Assembly: GCA_035310125.1 (NCBI GenBank)
Contig: DATGEP010000391.1
Location: 1-40,863 of the forward strand
DNA: 40,863 bases
Direction of reading: 5' to 3'
Source of the DNA: DATGEP01 sp035310125
Lineage (GTDB): Bacteria; Chloroflexota; Ktedonobacteria; Ktedonobacterales; JADMIN01
Under the pieces are notes generated by a model. That model had not been told where the DNA came from and ran no database searches. It saw nothing but the letters and a program-made list of their open reading frames with translations. The position numbers and the translations under genes are program-made. This document shows positions 1 through 7,439 of the stretch, in pieces (the stretch's first letter is position 1; the number at the start of each line of letters is the position of its first letter).

Positions 1-545
1 AGTATTGCGTTCGCGCTTGTTGCGTCGCTCGCGGCTTCTCGTGGTACAGGAACCAATACTGCCCGCAACATATAGGGGGCCACTGAAGCTACGTGGACGA
101 GACCTCACCGAGCTCGCACGGTTGCGGCGGCAGTTCGCCACTGCGCGCGCGGTAGGTGTGGGCTTGGATCTGCATGACCAAGCGCGGCGCTGGATGACGG
201 CGGCCACCCGCTGGCACTACCACTCCTGGCCACGGAATCCGTATGCCACCGTATGCCTCGGCCCCGCGCACAGGGCGGCCAGGTGGGTCGAGACTGCTCG
301 GTGTTCATGGGCGCAGCGTCTCATCGTTGAACTATCTGTGCAAAGATCAGTCATCGCCCGTTCTCAACGACACAGAGAGAATACTATCAGCGTCGTGGAT
401 ACTACGGCACCCAGCCAATCACATACGCAGCATACGGTATCCGCGTCGGCTGTCACACGTTCGTTCTCCGCAAAGCCTCGTGAATTCCCGGTTTGGCCGG
501 TACAATGTATGACCGCCCTCGCGAAGTTGATATCAGGAAATCGCC
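1..545. other. Stretch with no supportable gene
   Basis: Frames are open here because of the high GC content, but none gives a protein I recognise, and none has a clear ribosome binding site. The sequence begins with AGTATTG and carries its inverse CAATACT at 54-60, which may be coincidence. A TACAAT hexamer at 501-506 could be a -10 element for the small ORF at 546, but no good -35 lies upstream. I see no tRNA or rRNA. It may be the 3' part or remnant of something cut by the window edge. Confidence 0.3.
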
Positions 546-917
546 GTGAGCATCATCGCACACTATCTTCGCTGGCCGGATCATAACGCTGGCGGCGTCC
601 TCCCTCCCGAGGACGTGCTCGTCGGCGTCCTCACTGACGGCGTCTGGCCGCTACCCGAATGCTGGCCGTCCCTCGAACCCGGCGAAACCCTCGTCTACGT
701 CCCTCCGCAATGGATCGGCGACTGGCAGACGGGGCATCGCCTCGCCCCCGGCTACCAGCATGTCTGGCGCGTCCCGCTGGCATCCCTGCGTCCGCTGGCA
801 TCTCGCCCTCGCTTCGGCCCCTACCGTCCCGACACCCTTCCCGACAGCGCCACCGGACCACATACGCGGTCAAGGTGGACACGCTCTCGCACAACGCGCG
901 ACCGCTCCGCTTCCTGA
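546..917 (+). CDS. Hypothetical protein, possibly frameshifted
   Basis: GTG start with a weak upstream AGGAAA. The 123-aa product is not recognised. The first ~85 residues (Trp/Pro/Val rich, for example VPPQWIGDWQTGH) use codons with high GC at position 3, like the real genes of this window. After roughly position 830 the frame becomes Arg/Thr/Ser rich and looks non-coding, while the +2 frame downstream (to about 985) reads TTYAVKVDTLSHNARPLRF with genuine-looking codon use. This suggests either a short real protein or an ORF with a frameshift near 830-860. No function can be proposed. A REP-like palindrome starts 16 nt after the stop. Confidence 0.35.
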   Translation: MSIIAHYLRWPDHNAGGVLPPEDVLVGVLTDGVWPLPECWPSLEPGETLVYVPPQWIGDWQTGHRLAPGYQHVWRVPLASLRPLASRPRFGPYRPDTLPDSATGPHTRSRWTRSRTTRDRSAS

Positions 918-932
918 CCGCGCCGCTTGGTA

Positions 933-955
933 GGGGCGTCCGGCGGACGCCCGTC
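933..955. repeat. REP-like palindrome, family A copy 1
   Basis: GGGCGTCCG-G-CGGACGCCC is a 9-bp inverted repeat around one base. The 19 nt CGTCCGGCGGACGCCCGTC recur exactly at 9117-9135, after aroKB. Both copies lie within about 30 nt of a stop codon, so they may act as 3'-end hairpins or be dispersed REP elements. Confidence 0.6.
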
Positions 956-1389
956 GGCCCATATCGCGGCCCCTTCAATCTGTGATGGAACCCGACCACA
1001 TCGCGCTCTCCATTGGCACCGGCGGCACGCCCAACGACACTGCCGCCCATGACACGGCGGGCGACATGAGCTGCCGCACCCCCACGAGCACCAATCCTGC
1101 CACAACCCGTGGCTGTCTCTGGCCGCCATTGACCACCTCTGGCCGTATCGCTCCGCCCGCCCCGCGTGCTACCCTGCCTTACGACGGCTTTCGACATATC
1201 CGCGAACATCGGCCCCAACGTGGCAATCTGACAGTCGAGCGGCAGAGAGAAGCGATCATCATGCGTCTGTGTCCCACCAGCGGTATCGGCATCCGCCCGC
1301 GCCTCACGGTGAATCGCGGCAAAAACTGCATGTCAGTGCCTGCCTATTCTCCATGGTGTGGGGAGCCAGAGCTGAGATTCCCGAATCGC

Positions 1390-1668
1390 GGCAGAATCGG
1401 CAACCGATTCGTGGATTCCGGCAGAATCGGCAACTCCCTTCCCTTCCTCGGTGCCTTGCCAATAAATCCGCGTATTCCGGCAGAATCGGCAACCGGCGGG
1501 GATCGCGAATCGCGATTTCCGGCAGAATCGGCAACCGCCACCTCCCGTCTCCGCGCACACTGTCGGGGCGCTGCCTGCCGCGCCCGCCGTGGCATATCGT
1601 GTAGGGGCGCTGCCTGCCGCGCCCGCGGGGCCGGGGGTGCGGTTCCCCTCTCCGGCAGAATCGGCAAC
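1390..1668 (+). repeat. Five copies of a 15-bp repeat GGCAGAATCGGCAAC
   Basis: Exact copies start at 1390, 1420, 1480, 1521 and 1654. Four are preceded by TCC and three by TTCC, and all are on the same strand. Spacing is irregular (30, 60, 41 and 133 bp), which rules out a CRISPR array. Around copy 1, GAATCGG-CAA-CCGATTC forms a perfect hairpin. I do not know this repeat. It could be a dispersed mobile repeat that accumulated in a permissive intergenic region, or a binding-site cluster. Confidence 0.8.
1565..1626. repeat. REP-like palindrome, family B, two direct copies
   Basis: A 23-bp unit beginning GGGGCGCTGCCTGC and ending GCGCCCGC occurs at 1565-1587 and again at 1604-1626, 39 bp apart. 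A third copy with one mismatch lies at 6292-6314 after glnA. GGGCGC and GCGCCC pair as a stem. It resembles GC-rich REP hairpins common between genes of many high-GC bacteria. Confidence 0.65.
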
Positions 1669-1937
1669 CGCCCCCACGCGTCGTCTATTGGCGCCCGCCG
1701 ATCCGCGTGCTACACTGCGCACGGATCATTGCTGGCCTGTGCGTCCCGCCGCAGCTCGCGAAATCTTCACGTGAACATCACCCGGCTCGTGTATACTCGC
1801 TTGCCGGCGTTGCGTTACGCTTTGGAAACGTGTCATGCTCGACACCCTATCAGCCGCGCCGCCGCGACTCCCTGCCTCCTCGCCGGGAGTTGAAGCAGGA
1901 GCGTGAAATTTCTTAACGAGTACAGAAAGTTGTATCA

Positions 1938-2939
1938 GTGAGCAGTGTGCAAACCACCGTTCTAACCATCAATCCCGCCGCCGAAGCGGAACGCATCACC
2001 GGCGAGCTGCGGCACAACGTGCGCCACGTCTTCAAGCGGCATGGCGTCGTCGTAGGCGTCAGCGGCGGCGTAGACTCCGCCACGGTGCTCGCGCTCTGCG
2101 CCAGCGCCTTCGGCCCTCAGCGCGTCAGTGCGCTGCTCCTCCCCGACAAAGATAGCAGCCCCGACAGCGCCCGCCTCGCCCAGCTCACTGCGGACCGTTT
2201 CGGCGTCACCACCACAACCATTGATCTCACGGCAGGGCTGGAAGCGTTCGGCTGCTATCGCCGCCGTGATGAGGCCATCCAGTCGGTAGTTCCCAACTAC
2301 GACCCCGCCACCTGCAAAGTGAAAATCGTCCTCCCTGGCGATCTGCTGGAGCGCGACACCCTCAACGTCTTCTCCGTCGTCGTCATCCATCCCGATGGCC
2401 ATGAGACGCGCAAAGTCCTGCCGCCCGCCGCCTACCTGCGCATCGTCGCCGCCTCCAACATGAAGCAGCGCAGCCGCATGATGGCGCTCTACACCGAGGC
2501 CGAGAGCCTCAACTACGCCGTTGTCGGCACCGCGAATAAGAACGAGCACGACCAGGGGTTCTTCGTCAAGCACGGCGACGCGGGCGTAGACATCCAGGCC
2601 ATTGGCCACCTCTACAAATCGCAGGTCTACCAGCTTGCCGAGTACCTGGATGTGCCTGATGAGATCCGTCGCCGCCCGCCCACCAGCGACACCTACAGCG
2701 CCGAATGCACCCAGGAGGAGTTCTTCTTCCGCCTGCCCTTCACCGTCATGGACCAGCTCTGGCATGCCCATGAGGCCGGGACTCCCATTGCCGAGGTCGC
2801 CGCCAGCATGCATCTCGACGAAGCTGCCGTGCTGCGTGCCTTCCGCGACTTCGAGCGCAAGCGCCAGACCACCGCCTACCTGCGCATGGAGCCGGTCTTT
2901 CTCTCGCCAGCGCCCTCCCAAGCTGATGCGCGGCCATAA
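1938..2939 (+). CDS. nadE: NAD(+) synthetase (ammonia-dependent type)
   Basis: Final step of NAD biosynthesis: adenylates nicotinic acid adenine dinucleotide with ATP, then amidates it to NAD+. The 333-aa product has the N-type ATP pyrophosphatase loop SGGVDS at residues 42-47 and the conserved TANKNEHDQGF and PPTSDTYSAE segments. There is no N-terminal nitrilase (glutaminase) domain, so it should use free ammonia. It is longer than the ~275 aa of classical NadE, matching the longer ammonia-dependent subgroup. The GTG start at 1938 is chosen because it precedes the conserved N-terminal helix; its ribosome binding site is weak. It overlaps the next gene by 14 bp, which indicates co-transcription. 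Function is confident from family motifs. Confidence 0.92.
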   Translation: MSSVQTTVLTINPAAEAERITGELRHNVRHVFKRHGVVVGVSGGVDSATVLALCASAFGPQRVSALLLPDKDSSPDSARLAQLTADRFGVTTTTIDLTAGLEAFGCYRRRDEAIQSVVPNYDPATCKVKIVLPGDLLERDTLNVFSVVVIHPDGHETRKVLPPAAYLRIVAASNMKQRSRMMALYTEAESLNYAVVGTANKNEHDQGFFVKHGDAGVDIQAIGHLYKSQVYQLAEYLDVPDEIRRRPPTSDTYSAECTQEEFFFRLPFTVMDQLWHAHEAGTPIAEVAASMHLDEAAVLRAFRDFERKRQTTAYLRMEPVFLSPAPSQADARP

Positions 2940-4626
2940 CCCGGAGACGGCCCCGGATTTCTACGGTGTGGCGCCGCCCAGCCGCGCGGCGCTGCGCCAG
3001 ATCCTCGCCGGTCCCGAAGCCGCGCCCGCGCTTCTCAGCGGCCACGCATGCGTCGTCGCGCAGCCAGCCACGACGCTTGGCCGCGACCTGCGCAATGGCG
3101 TTGTGCTCCTCGATCCCGCCGTCTCCCGCGACCACGCCCGCCTCTACGAAACGGGCAGCGGCTGGATAGTGGAGAATATCTCCCAAACCAACCTGCTCTA
3201 TGTCGAGAACACCGCGCTCCAACCTGGCGAGCATGCGCCGCTCCCAGCGGGCGGCACCCTGCGCCTGGGCGACACCGCGCTCCAGCTCCTGGCGCGCCCC
3301 GCCTCCGACTACGATATGCTTGATAGTGGCACGAATATCCCCGGCTCCTCCAGCGCCAGCGCGACAAACCTCTTCAATCCCGGTGTCACCTTGCAATTCG
3401 CCTTCGCTGGCCGCCGCAACCCCCGGCTCTGGTGGGCGCTGGGCGGTACGGTGATGCTCGTCGTGCTGCTCTGCGCCATCATCACACTCGGCGCGGCGGC
3501 GCTCGTGGGCCGCAATGCGCTGGCCGTCGGCGGACTCAGCCATGTGCTCGGCGCTATCACCATTCCACTGGTGCCGGCGGTCGGCGTCGCCGCCCTCGTC
3601 GCCGCGATAGATCGCTACGAGCGCGAGCCGTGGTTTCTGCTGGTTGCGGCTTTCCTCTGGGGCGCGCTCATCGCCGTCCCGCCTGTCCTCGGCGTAGAGC
3701 GAGCGCTGAATGTCATCCTGCCGGCCACGTCAACCAGTAACACGCTTGCCGGCGCTTTAGCGGTTGCCAGCGCCCACGGCCTCGGCGCCGGCCTCGTGGA
3801 AGAGGGCATCAAGGGCATTGGACTGCTGCTGCTGCTCGTCGTGCTCCGCGACGAATTCGACAACGTCACCGATGGCATCCTCTATGGGCTGCTCATCGGC
3901 GGCGGTTTCGCGATGGTAGAGAACTTCGTCTACTTCGCGCTCAGCCCCCGCTCCGATCTGCCGGTGCTGATTCTGGGGCGCATCATCCTTGGCTGGCTCA
4001 GCCACTCCACCTTTACGGCACTCTTTGGCGCCGGCCTTGGCTACGCACGCGAGGCGCATCATCACGCTGGACGCTGGCGGCTTCCACTCCTGGGCTTCGG
4101 CGCGGCGGTGCTGCTGCACGCCTACTTCGATACCGTCCTCTACACAGCCAATGACGCGACCCAGACGCCCTGGGCGACCCACTCACCGGGAACCTTTGCG
4201 CTGGTGGCGCTGCTTGCCGCCTATCTCCCGCTCTTTGCCGCGCAGGCGCTGCTGTTGCGTATCGCGCTGGCTGCGCTCCGGCGCGAGGCGGAGATCATCC
4301 GCGCCTACCTCGCCAGTGAAGTCTGCGCGGGTGTCGTTACGCCGGACGAATATGTGCTCGCGCAGAATGCTCGGCTGCGCGATACCGCCGAGCGCCGCGC
4401 GCTCGTTGTGGGCGGCCCGCGCCTCTATCTAACCGCGCGCACCCTGCATCAGACCGCGACTGGGCTGGCGTTCCGCAAATGGCACGTCGCTCAGGGCGAC
4501 CCCGCCAAGGCGTCCAGACGCCAGCCCGAAGACGCCTATCGCGAGCGCATCGCGCGGCTGCGCCGCTCACTTCAGCGCCAGATCGCCCGCCTCTCCGCCG
4601 CGACGGCGGCGCGCGTTTCCACCTGA
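2926..4626 (+). CDS. FHA domain-PrsW family intramembrane protease fusion
   Basis: The 566-aa protein starts inside the end of nadE. Residues ~40-125 look like a forkhead-associated domain: GR at 52-53, SRDHA at 67-71 and a following Asn-rich strand, the usual phosphothreonine-binding layout. After a linker, a polytopic membrane region (from ~165 to 440) carries PrsW glutamic-protease motifs: VEEGIKG (E292, E293, K296), VENFVY (E332), H360 in LSHSTFTALFGAG, and HAYFD (H398, D402). In Bacillus, PrsW starts cleavage of an anti-sigma factor at the membrane. The substrate here is unknown. The soluble tail (~430-566) is Arg/Ala rich. The FHA part suggests recruitment by Ser/Thr phosphorylation, which is inference. 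Confidence 0.82.
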   Translation: MRGHNPETAPDFYGVAPPSRAALRQILAGPEAAPALLSGHACVVAQPATTLGRDLRNGVVLLDPAVSRDHARLYETGSGWIVENISQTNLLYVENTALQPGEHAPLPAGGTLRLGDTALQLLARPASDYDMLDSGTNIPGSSSASATNLFNPGVTLQFAFAGRRNPRLWWALGGTVMLVVLLCAIITLGAAALVGRNALAVGGLSHVLGAITIPLVPAVGVAALVAAIDRYEREPWFLLVAAFLWGALIAVPPVLGVERALNVILPATSTSNTLAGALAVASAHGLGAGLVEEGIKGIGLLLLLVVLRDEFDNVTDGILYGLLIGGGFAMVENFVYFALSPRSDLPVLILGRIILGWLSHSTFTALFGAGLGYAREAHHHAGRWRLPLLGFGAAVLLHAYFDTVLYTANDATQTPWATHSPGTFALVALLAAYLPLFAAQALLLRIALAALRREAEIIRAYLASEVCAGVVTPDEYVLAQNARLRDTAERRALVVGGPRLYLTARTLHQTATGLAFRKWHVAQGDPAKASRRQPEDAYRERIARLRRSLQRQIARLSAATAARVST

Positions 4627-4648
4627 GCGTCTATGCACCCATATGAAC

Positions 4649-4685
4649 ATGTGCACATTGCACAAAAACGTCCTGGAATTATGTG
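4649..4685 (+). promoter_or_regulatory. Possible glnA promoter with a palindromic site
   Basis: TTGCAC (4658-4663) and TATGTG (4680-4685) are 16 bp apart. The -35 overlaps the perfect 10-bp palindrome ATGTGCACAT (4649-4658), a possible operator. This is a by-eye call. A TATACT at 4721-4726 is an alternative -10 without a matching -35. Confidence 0.3.
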
Positions 4686-4838
4686 GCAGTCCTCTGCTCC
4701 TTTGCGAAGGCATCCACCACTATACTTGAAGCAGAGTACATTGTTGTGCATACTGCGCAGTCTGGCGCGCGGAGGCCGGACGCTCTGCCCGGCTTCGGCA
4801 GTGTATCGAGTCGCTTGAAGATTGGTGGAGAGAGCGGA

Positions 4839-6272
4839 ATGACGACGACGCCCGACGACGTCTTACGGATGGCCCAGGAACAAGGCATCCGTATGGTTGA
4901 CTTCAAGTTTACCGATGTGCCAGGGACATGGCAGCATTTTAGTGTTCCAACGCGCGCGATTGACCGCGCCACCTTCGCTGAGGGTATCGGCTTCGACGGA
5001 TCCAGCATCCGCGGCTTCCAGCAGATCAACGAGAGCGACATGCTGTTGATCCCCGACCCTACCACGGCGATCCTTGATCCTTTCACCGCCGAGCCAACTC
5101 TGAGCATTGTCTGCGATGTGACCCAGCCCGGCGACCGCCGCGACCCATACTCCCGCGACCCGCGCTACATCGCCCGCAAGGCCGAAGAGTACCTGCGGAG
5201 CAGCGGAATCGCCGACACTGCCTTCTTCGGGCCGGAGGCCGAGTTCTTCATCTTCGACGACGTGAAGTATCGCAGCAGCCAGAACGAGCAGTGGGCCGTC
5301 GTAGATAGTGAAGAGGCGCACTGGAACTCCGGGCGCAACGGCACCGCGAACCTGGGACACCGCAACCGCCCCAAGGAAGGCTACTTCCCCGTCGCTCCTA
5401 ACGACACGCTGCAAGACCTGCGCACGCGCATGGTGCTGACGATGGAAGATTGCGGCATCGCGGTAGAAGCGCAGCACCACGAGGTAGGGGCCGGCGGGCA
5501 ATGCGAGATTGACATGCGCTTCGACTCGCTGCTCAAGATGGCCGACAAAGTGATGCTCTACAAATACATCGTCAAGAACACAGCCCGCCGCTCCGGAAAG
5601 ACGGCCACCTTTATGCCGAAACCCATCTTCGGCGACAACGGGTCTGGCATGCACGTTCACATAAGCCTCTGGAAGGATGAGCTGCCGCTCTTTGCCGACC
5701 CCACAGGCTACGCGGGCGTCTCCGAGATGGCGCGCATGTTCATCGGTGGTCTGCTGACCCACGCGCCAGCCACACTGGCGCTGGCCGCCTCCACCACTAA
5801 TAGCTACCGCCGGCTTGTACCCGGCTACGAAGCCCCTGTGAACCTCGTCTTCTCGCAGCGCAACCGCTCCGCGGCTGTCCGCATCCCGATGTACTCCGAC
5901 AATCCAAAGGCCAAGCGGGTCGAGTTCCGCCCGCCGGACCCCACCTGCAACCCGTATTTGACCTTCTCCGCCCTACTCATGGCGGGGCTCGACGGCATCC
6001 GCAAGGGCATCCTGCCGGAAGAGCATGGGTATGGACCCGTGGATCGCAACATCTACGAGATGAGCCCCTGTGACAAGCGCGAGATCCGCTCAGTGCCCGG
6101 CTCGCTGGACGAAGCGCTCTCAGCCTTGGAGCTAGACCACGAGTTTCTGCTGCGCGGCGATGTCTTCACGAGCGACGTGCTGGAGAAGTACATCGAGCTG
6201 AAACGCGAGCAGACCGCCGAGGTACGCCTGCGTCCGGCCCCGCTGGAATTCGCGCTCTACTACGACGCCTGA
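4839..6272 (+). CDS. glnA: Glutamine synthetase, type I (beta-like)
   Basis: Makes glutamine from glutamate, ammonia and ATP; a cytosolic dodecamer in known homologues. The 477-aa product has the N-terminal beta-grasp segment (GIGFDGSSIRGF), PEAEFFIFD and EVGAGGQCEID metal-site strands, FGDNGSGMHVHISLW and the RNRSAAVRIP ATP-site segment. It also has the extra internal segment around GYFPVAPNDTLQDLR that is seen in E. coli-like GSI-beta enzymes. Tyr406 in DRNIYEMSP sits where the adenylylated Tyr397 of E. coli lies, so adenylylation control is possible but not shown. The ATG at 4839 follows GGTGGAGAGAGCGGA. Longer upstream in-frame starts would add residues not found in the family. It stands alone between prsW and the EamA gene. 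Confidence 0.95.
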   Translation: MTTTPDDVLRMAQEQGIRMVDFKFTDVPGTWQHFSVPTRAIDRATFAEGIGFDGSSIRGFQQINESDMLLIPDPTTAILDPFTAEPTLSIVCDVTQPGDRRDPYSRDPRYIARKAEEYLRSSGIADTAFFGPEAEFFIFDDVKYRSSQNEQWAVVDSEEAHWNSGRNGTANLGHRNRPKEGYFPVAPNDTLQDLRTRMVLTMEDCGIAVEAQHHEVGAGGQCEIDMRFDSLLKMADKVMLYKYIVKNTARRSGKTATFMPKPIFGDNGSGMHVHISLWKDELPLFADPTGYAGVSEMARMFIGGLLTHAPATLALAASTTNSYRRLVPGYEAPVNLVFSQRNRSAAVRIPMYSDNPKAKRVEFRPPDPTCNPYLTFSALLMAGLDGIRKGILPEEHGYGPVDRNIYEMSPCDKREIRSVPGSLDEALSALELDHEFLLRGDVFTSDVLEKYIELKREQTAEVRLRPAPLEFALYYDA

Positions 6273-6291
6273 TCCCCGCTCCCCGCTGTAC

Positions 6292-6314
6292 GGGGCGCTG
6301 CCTGCTGCGCCCGC
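6292..6314. repeat. REP-like palindrome, family B copy 3
   Basis: Differs by one base from the copies at 1565 and 1604. It begins 20 nt after the glnA stop codon, and its GGGCGC/GCGCCC arms could form a hairpin at the 3' end of the glnA transcript. Confidence 0.55.
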
Positions 6315-6351
6315 TGGCAGCCGCGCCCGTTCTGGCGGCGACACCCATTCA

Positions 6352-6375
6352 CCCCTCTCCCCGCGGGGAGAGGGG
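6352..6375. repeat. 24-bp perfect palindrome before the EamA gene
   Basis: CCCCTCTCCCCG and its exact complement CGGGGAGAGGGG are joined without a spacer. The palindrome is framed by TCA upstream and TGAGG downstream, a pattern shared with the element at 14549-14591. It lies 20 nt upstream of the AAAGGAG ribosome binding site of the next gene. It resembles widespread REP-type elements and could also serve as a glnA terminator, although it has no T-tract. Confidence 0.65.
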
Positions 6376-6410
6376 CCGAGAGTGAGGTCCACTGAAAAGG
6401 AGTGCCCGCG

Positions 6411-7439
6411 ATGCGTGTCGCAAGCCGCACGCGGGTGCCGTTCGTCTCCACAGTGCCGTTGCCGCTGGTCTACGTGGGACTCTCGCTTGTGGTCACCGGC
6501 TGGGGCGGCTCGTTTGTCGCGGCGCGCGCCTTACTCCACGCGACCACCGCCGGGCAGACGGCGCTCAGCCCAACAGTGCTGGCCGCCCTGCGCTTTGGAC
6601 TAGCCTCCATCTTCTTTGTCATTCCTCTTACTCGCGCCATCCTGCGGCGCCAGATCTCACGCGGCGACCTGCTGCGCATGGCCGTCCTTGGGCAAATCAC
6701 CTACTCAACCTACTTCTGGTTGCAGTATACCGGCGTCCAACTGACCAACGCCGGCATCGCCTCCATTCTCGTCATCGGGCTGATGCCGCTCGCGACTGCC
6801 GTGCTCGCGCGATTCCTGGGCGTCGAGCGCCTCTCATGGTCGGCCGGCGCCGCACTGCTGCTGGGATTCCTTGGCGTCGGGATGATTGTGTTTCAGAATG
6901 GCCTGAGCGTGGGCCATGACCTCAGTTTCGCGCTCGGGGCCATTTGTCTGATCGGCAACGCCGTCGCGTTCGCCGTCTACTCGAACCTGAGTAAGCGCTG
7001 GATGCGTACGATCTCGCCACTCGTCATGACCGGCGGAACGATGGTGAGCGGCGCGCTCGGTCTCCTCGCGCTCTCGCTGTTGACCACCAGCCCCAAGCAG
7101 TGGGCGGCGGTGGCGCGCCTGGATGTCAGGCAATGGCTTGCGCTGCTGTTCCTGGTGCTGGTCTGCTCGATAGCGGCCTACTTCATCTACAACGCCGCCC
7201 TCACCAGAATACCTGCCTCCCACGCCGCCGTCTTCAGCTACTTTGAGCCAGTTGTGGCCGTTGCGCTGGGCGCCGTGCTGCTCGATGAGCGGCTGAGCGC
7301 GCGGGCAGCCCTTGGTGCGGGCATCATCGCGCTCTCCGTTCTCCTCCTCCAACAAGGGCGCCACGGCCACGCTACTCATGCTCTGCGCATGCTACAATAC
7401 CTGGCATGGAGACGCAGTACGCCGAACGCATCATCCTGA
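6411..7439 (+). CDS. EamA (DMT superfamily) transporter
   Basis: The 342-aa protein has about ten hydrophobic segments arranged as two EamA repeats, as in RhaT/YdcZ-like drug and metabolite exporters. Typical features are the early GWGGSFVAARALL helix, FWLQYTGVQLTNAGIASIL in the first repeat and HAAVFSYFEPVVAVALGAVLLDERL near the end of the second. The substrate cannot be deduced. The ATG at 6411 is preferred over the GTG at 6402 because AAAGGAG sits 8 nt upstream of the ATG. It overlaps aroKB by 34 bp, so the two are probably translated from one message. A role in exporting an aromatic compound is only a guess from this overlap. Confidence 0.85.
   Translation: MRVASRTRVPFVSTVPLPLVYVGLSLVVTGWGGSFVAARALLHATTAGQTALSPTVLAALRFGLASIFFVIPLTRAILRRQISRGDLLRMAVLGQITYSTYFWLQYTGVQLTNAGIASILVIGLMPLATAVLARFLGVERLSWSAGAALLLGFLGVGMIVFQNGLSVGHDLSFALGAICLIGNAVAFAVYSNLSKRWMRTISPLVMTGGTMVSGALGLLALSLLTTSPKQWAAVARLDVRQWLALLFLVLVCSIAAYFIYNAALTRIPASHAAVFSYFEPVVAVALGAVLLDERLSARAALGAGIIALSVLLLQQGRHGHATHALRMLQYLAWRRSTPNASS

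Larger units (their letters stand above)
918..1937. other. Repeat-rich intergenic region upstream of nadE
   Basis: About 1 kb without a convincing gene. Several frames stay open through GC bias, but their translations are low-complexity Arg/Ala/Pro and are broken by repeats. It contains a REP-like palindrome (933-955), five copies of GGCAGAATCGGCAAC (1390-1668), and two copies of a GGGGCGCTGCCTGC element (1565-1626). A TATACT at 1792-1797 is a possible -10 for nadE, without a good -35 at normal spacing. Confidence 0.5.

Noticed and set aside
5..586. 193-codon open frame at the left edge
   Set aside because: No ribosome binding site, no recognisable fold, and codon use unlike the real genes; openness is explained by GC bias. 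It could still be an unrelated gene remnant.
1390..1668. CRISPR array
   Set aside because: The repeat is only 15 bp, spacers vary from 15 to 118 bp, and there are no cas genes nearby.
982..1893. 303-codon open frame upstream of nadE
   Set aside because: It runs through the 15-mer cluster and palindromic repeats, and the translation is repetitive Arg/Ala/Gly; not a plausible protein.
1962..2921. 319-codon frame antisense to nadE
   Set aside because: It is the mirror of a strongly conserved gene; long antisense frames are common in high-GC codon usage.
4645..4656. LexA-type SOS box GAACATGTGCAC upstream of glnA
   Set aside because: Only the left half matches the GAAC-N4-GTTC pattern, and glnA is not a damage gene; the palindrome ATGTGCACAT explains the similarity.
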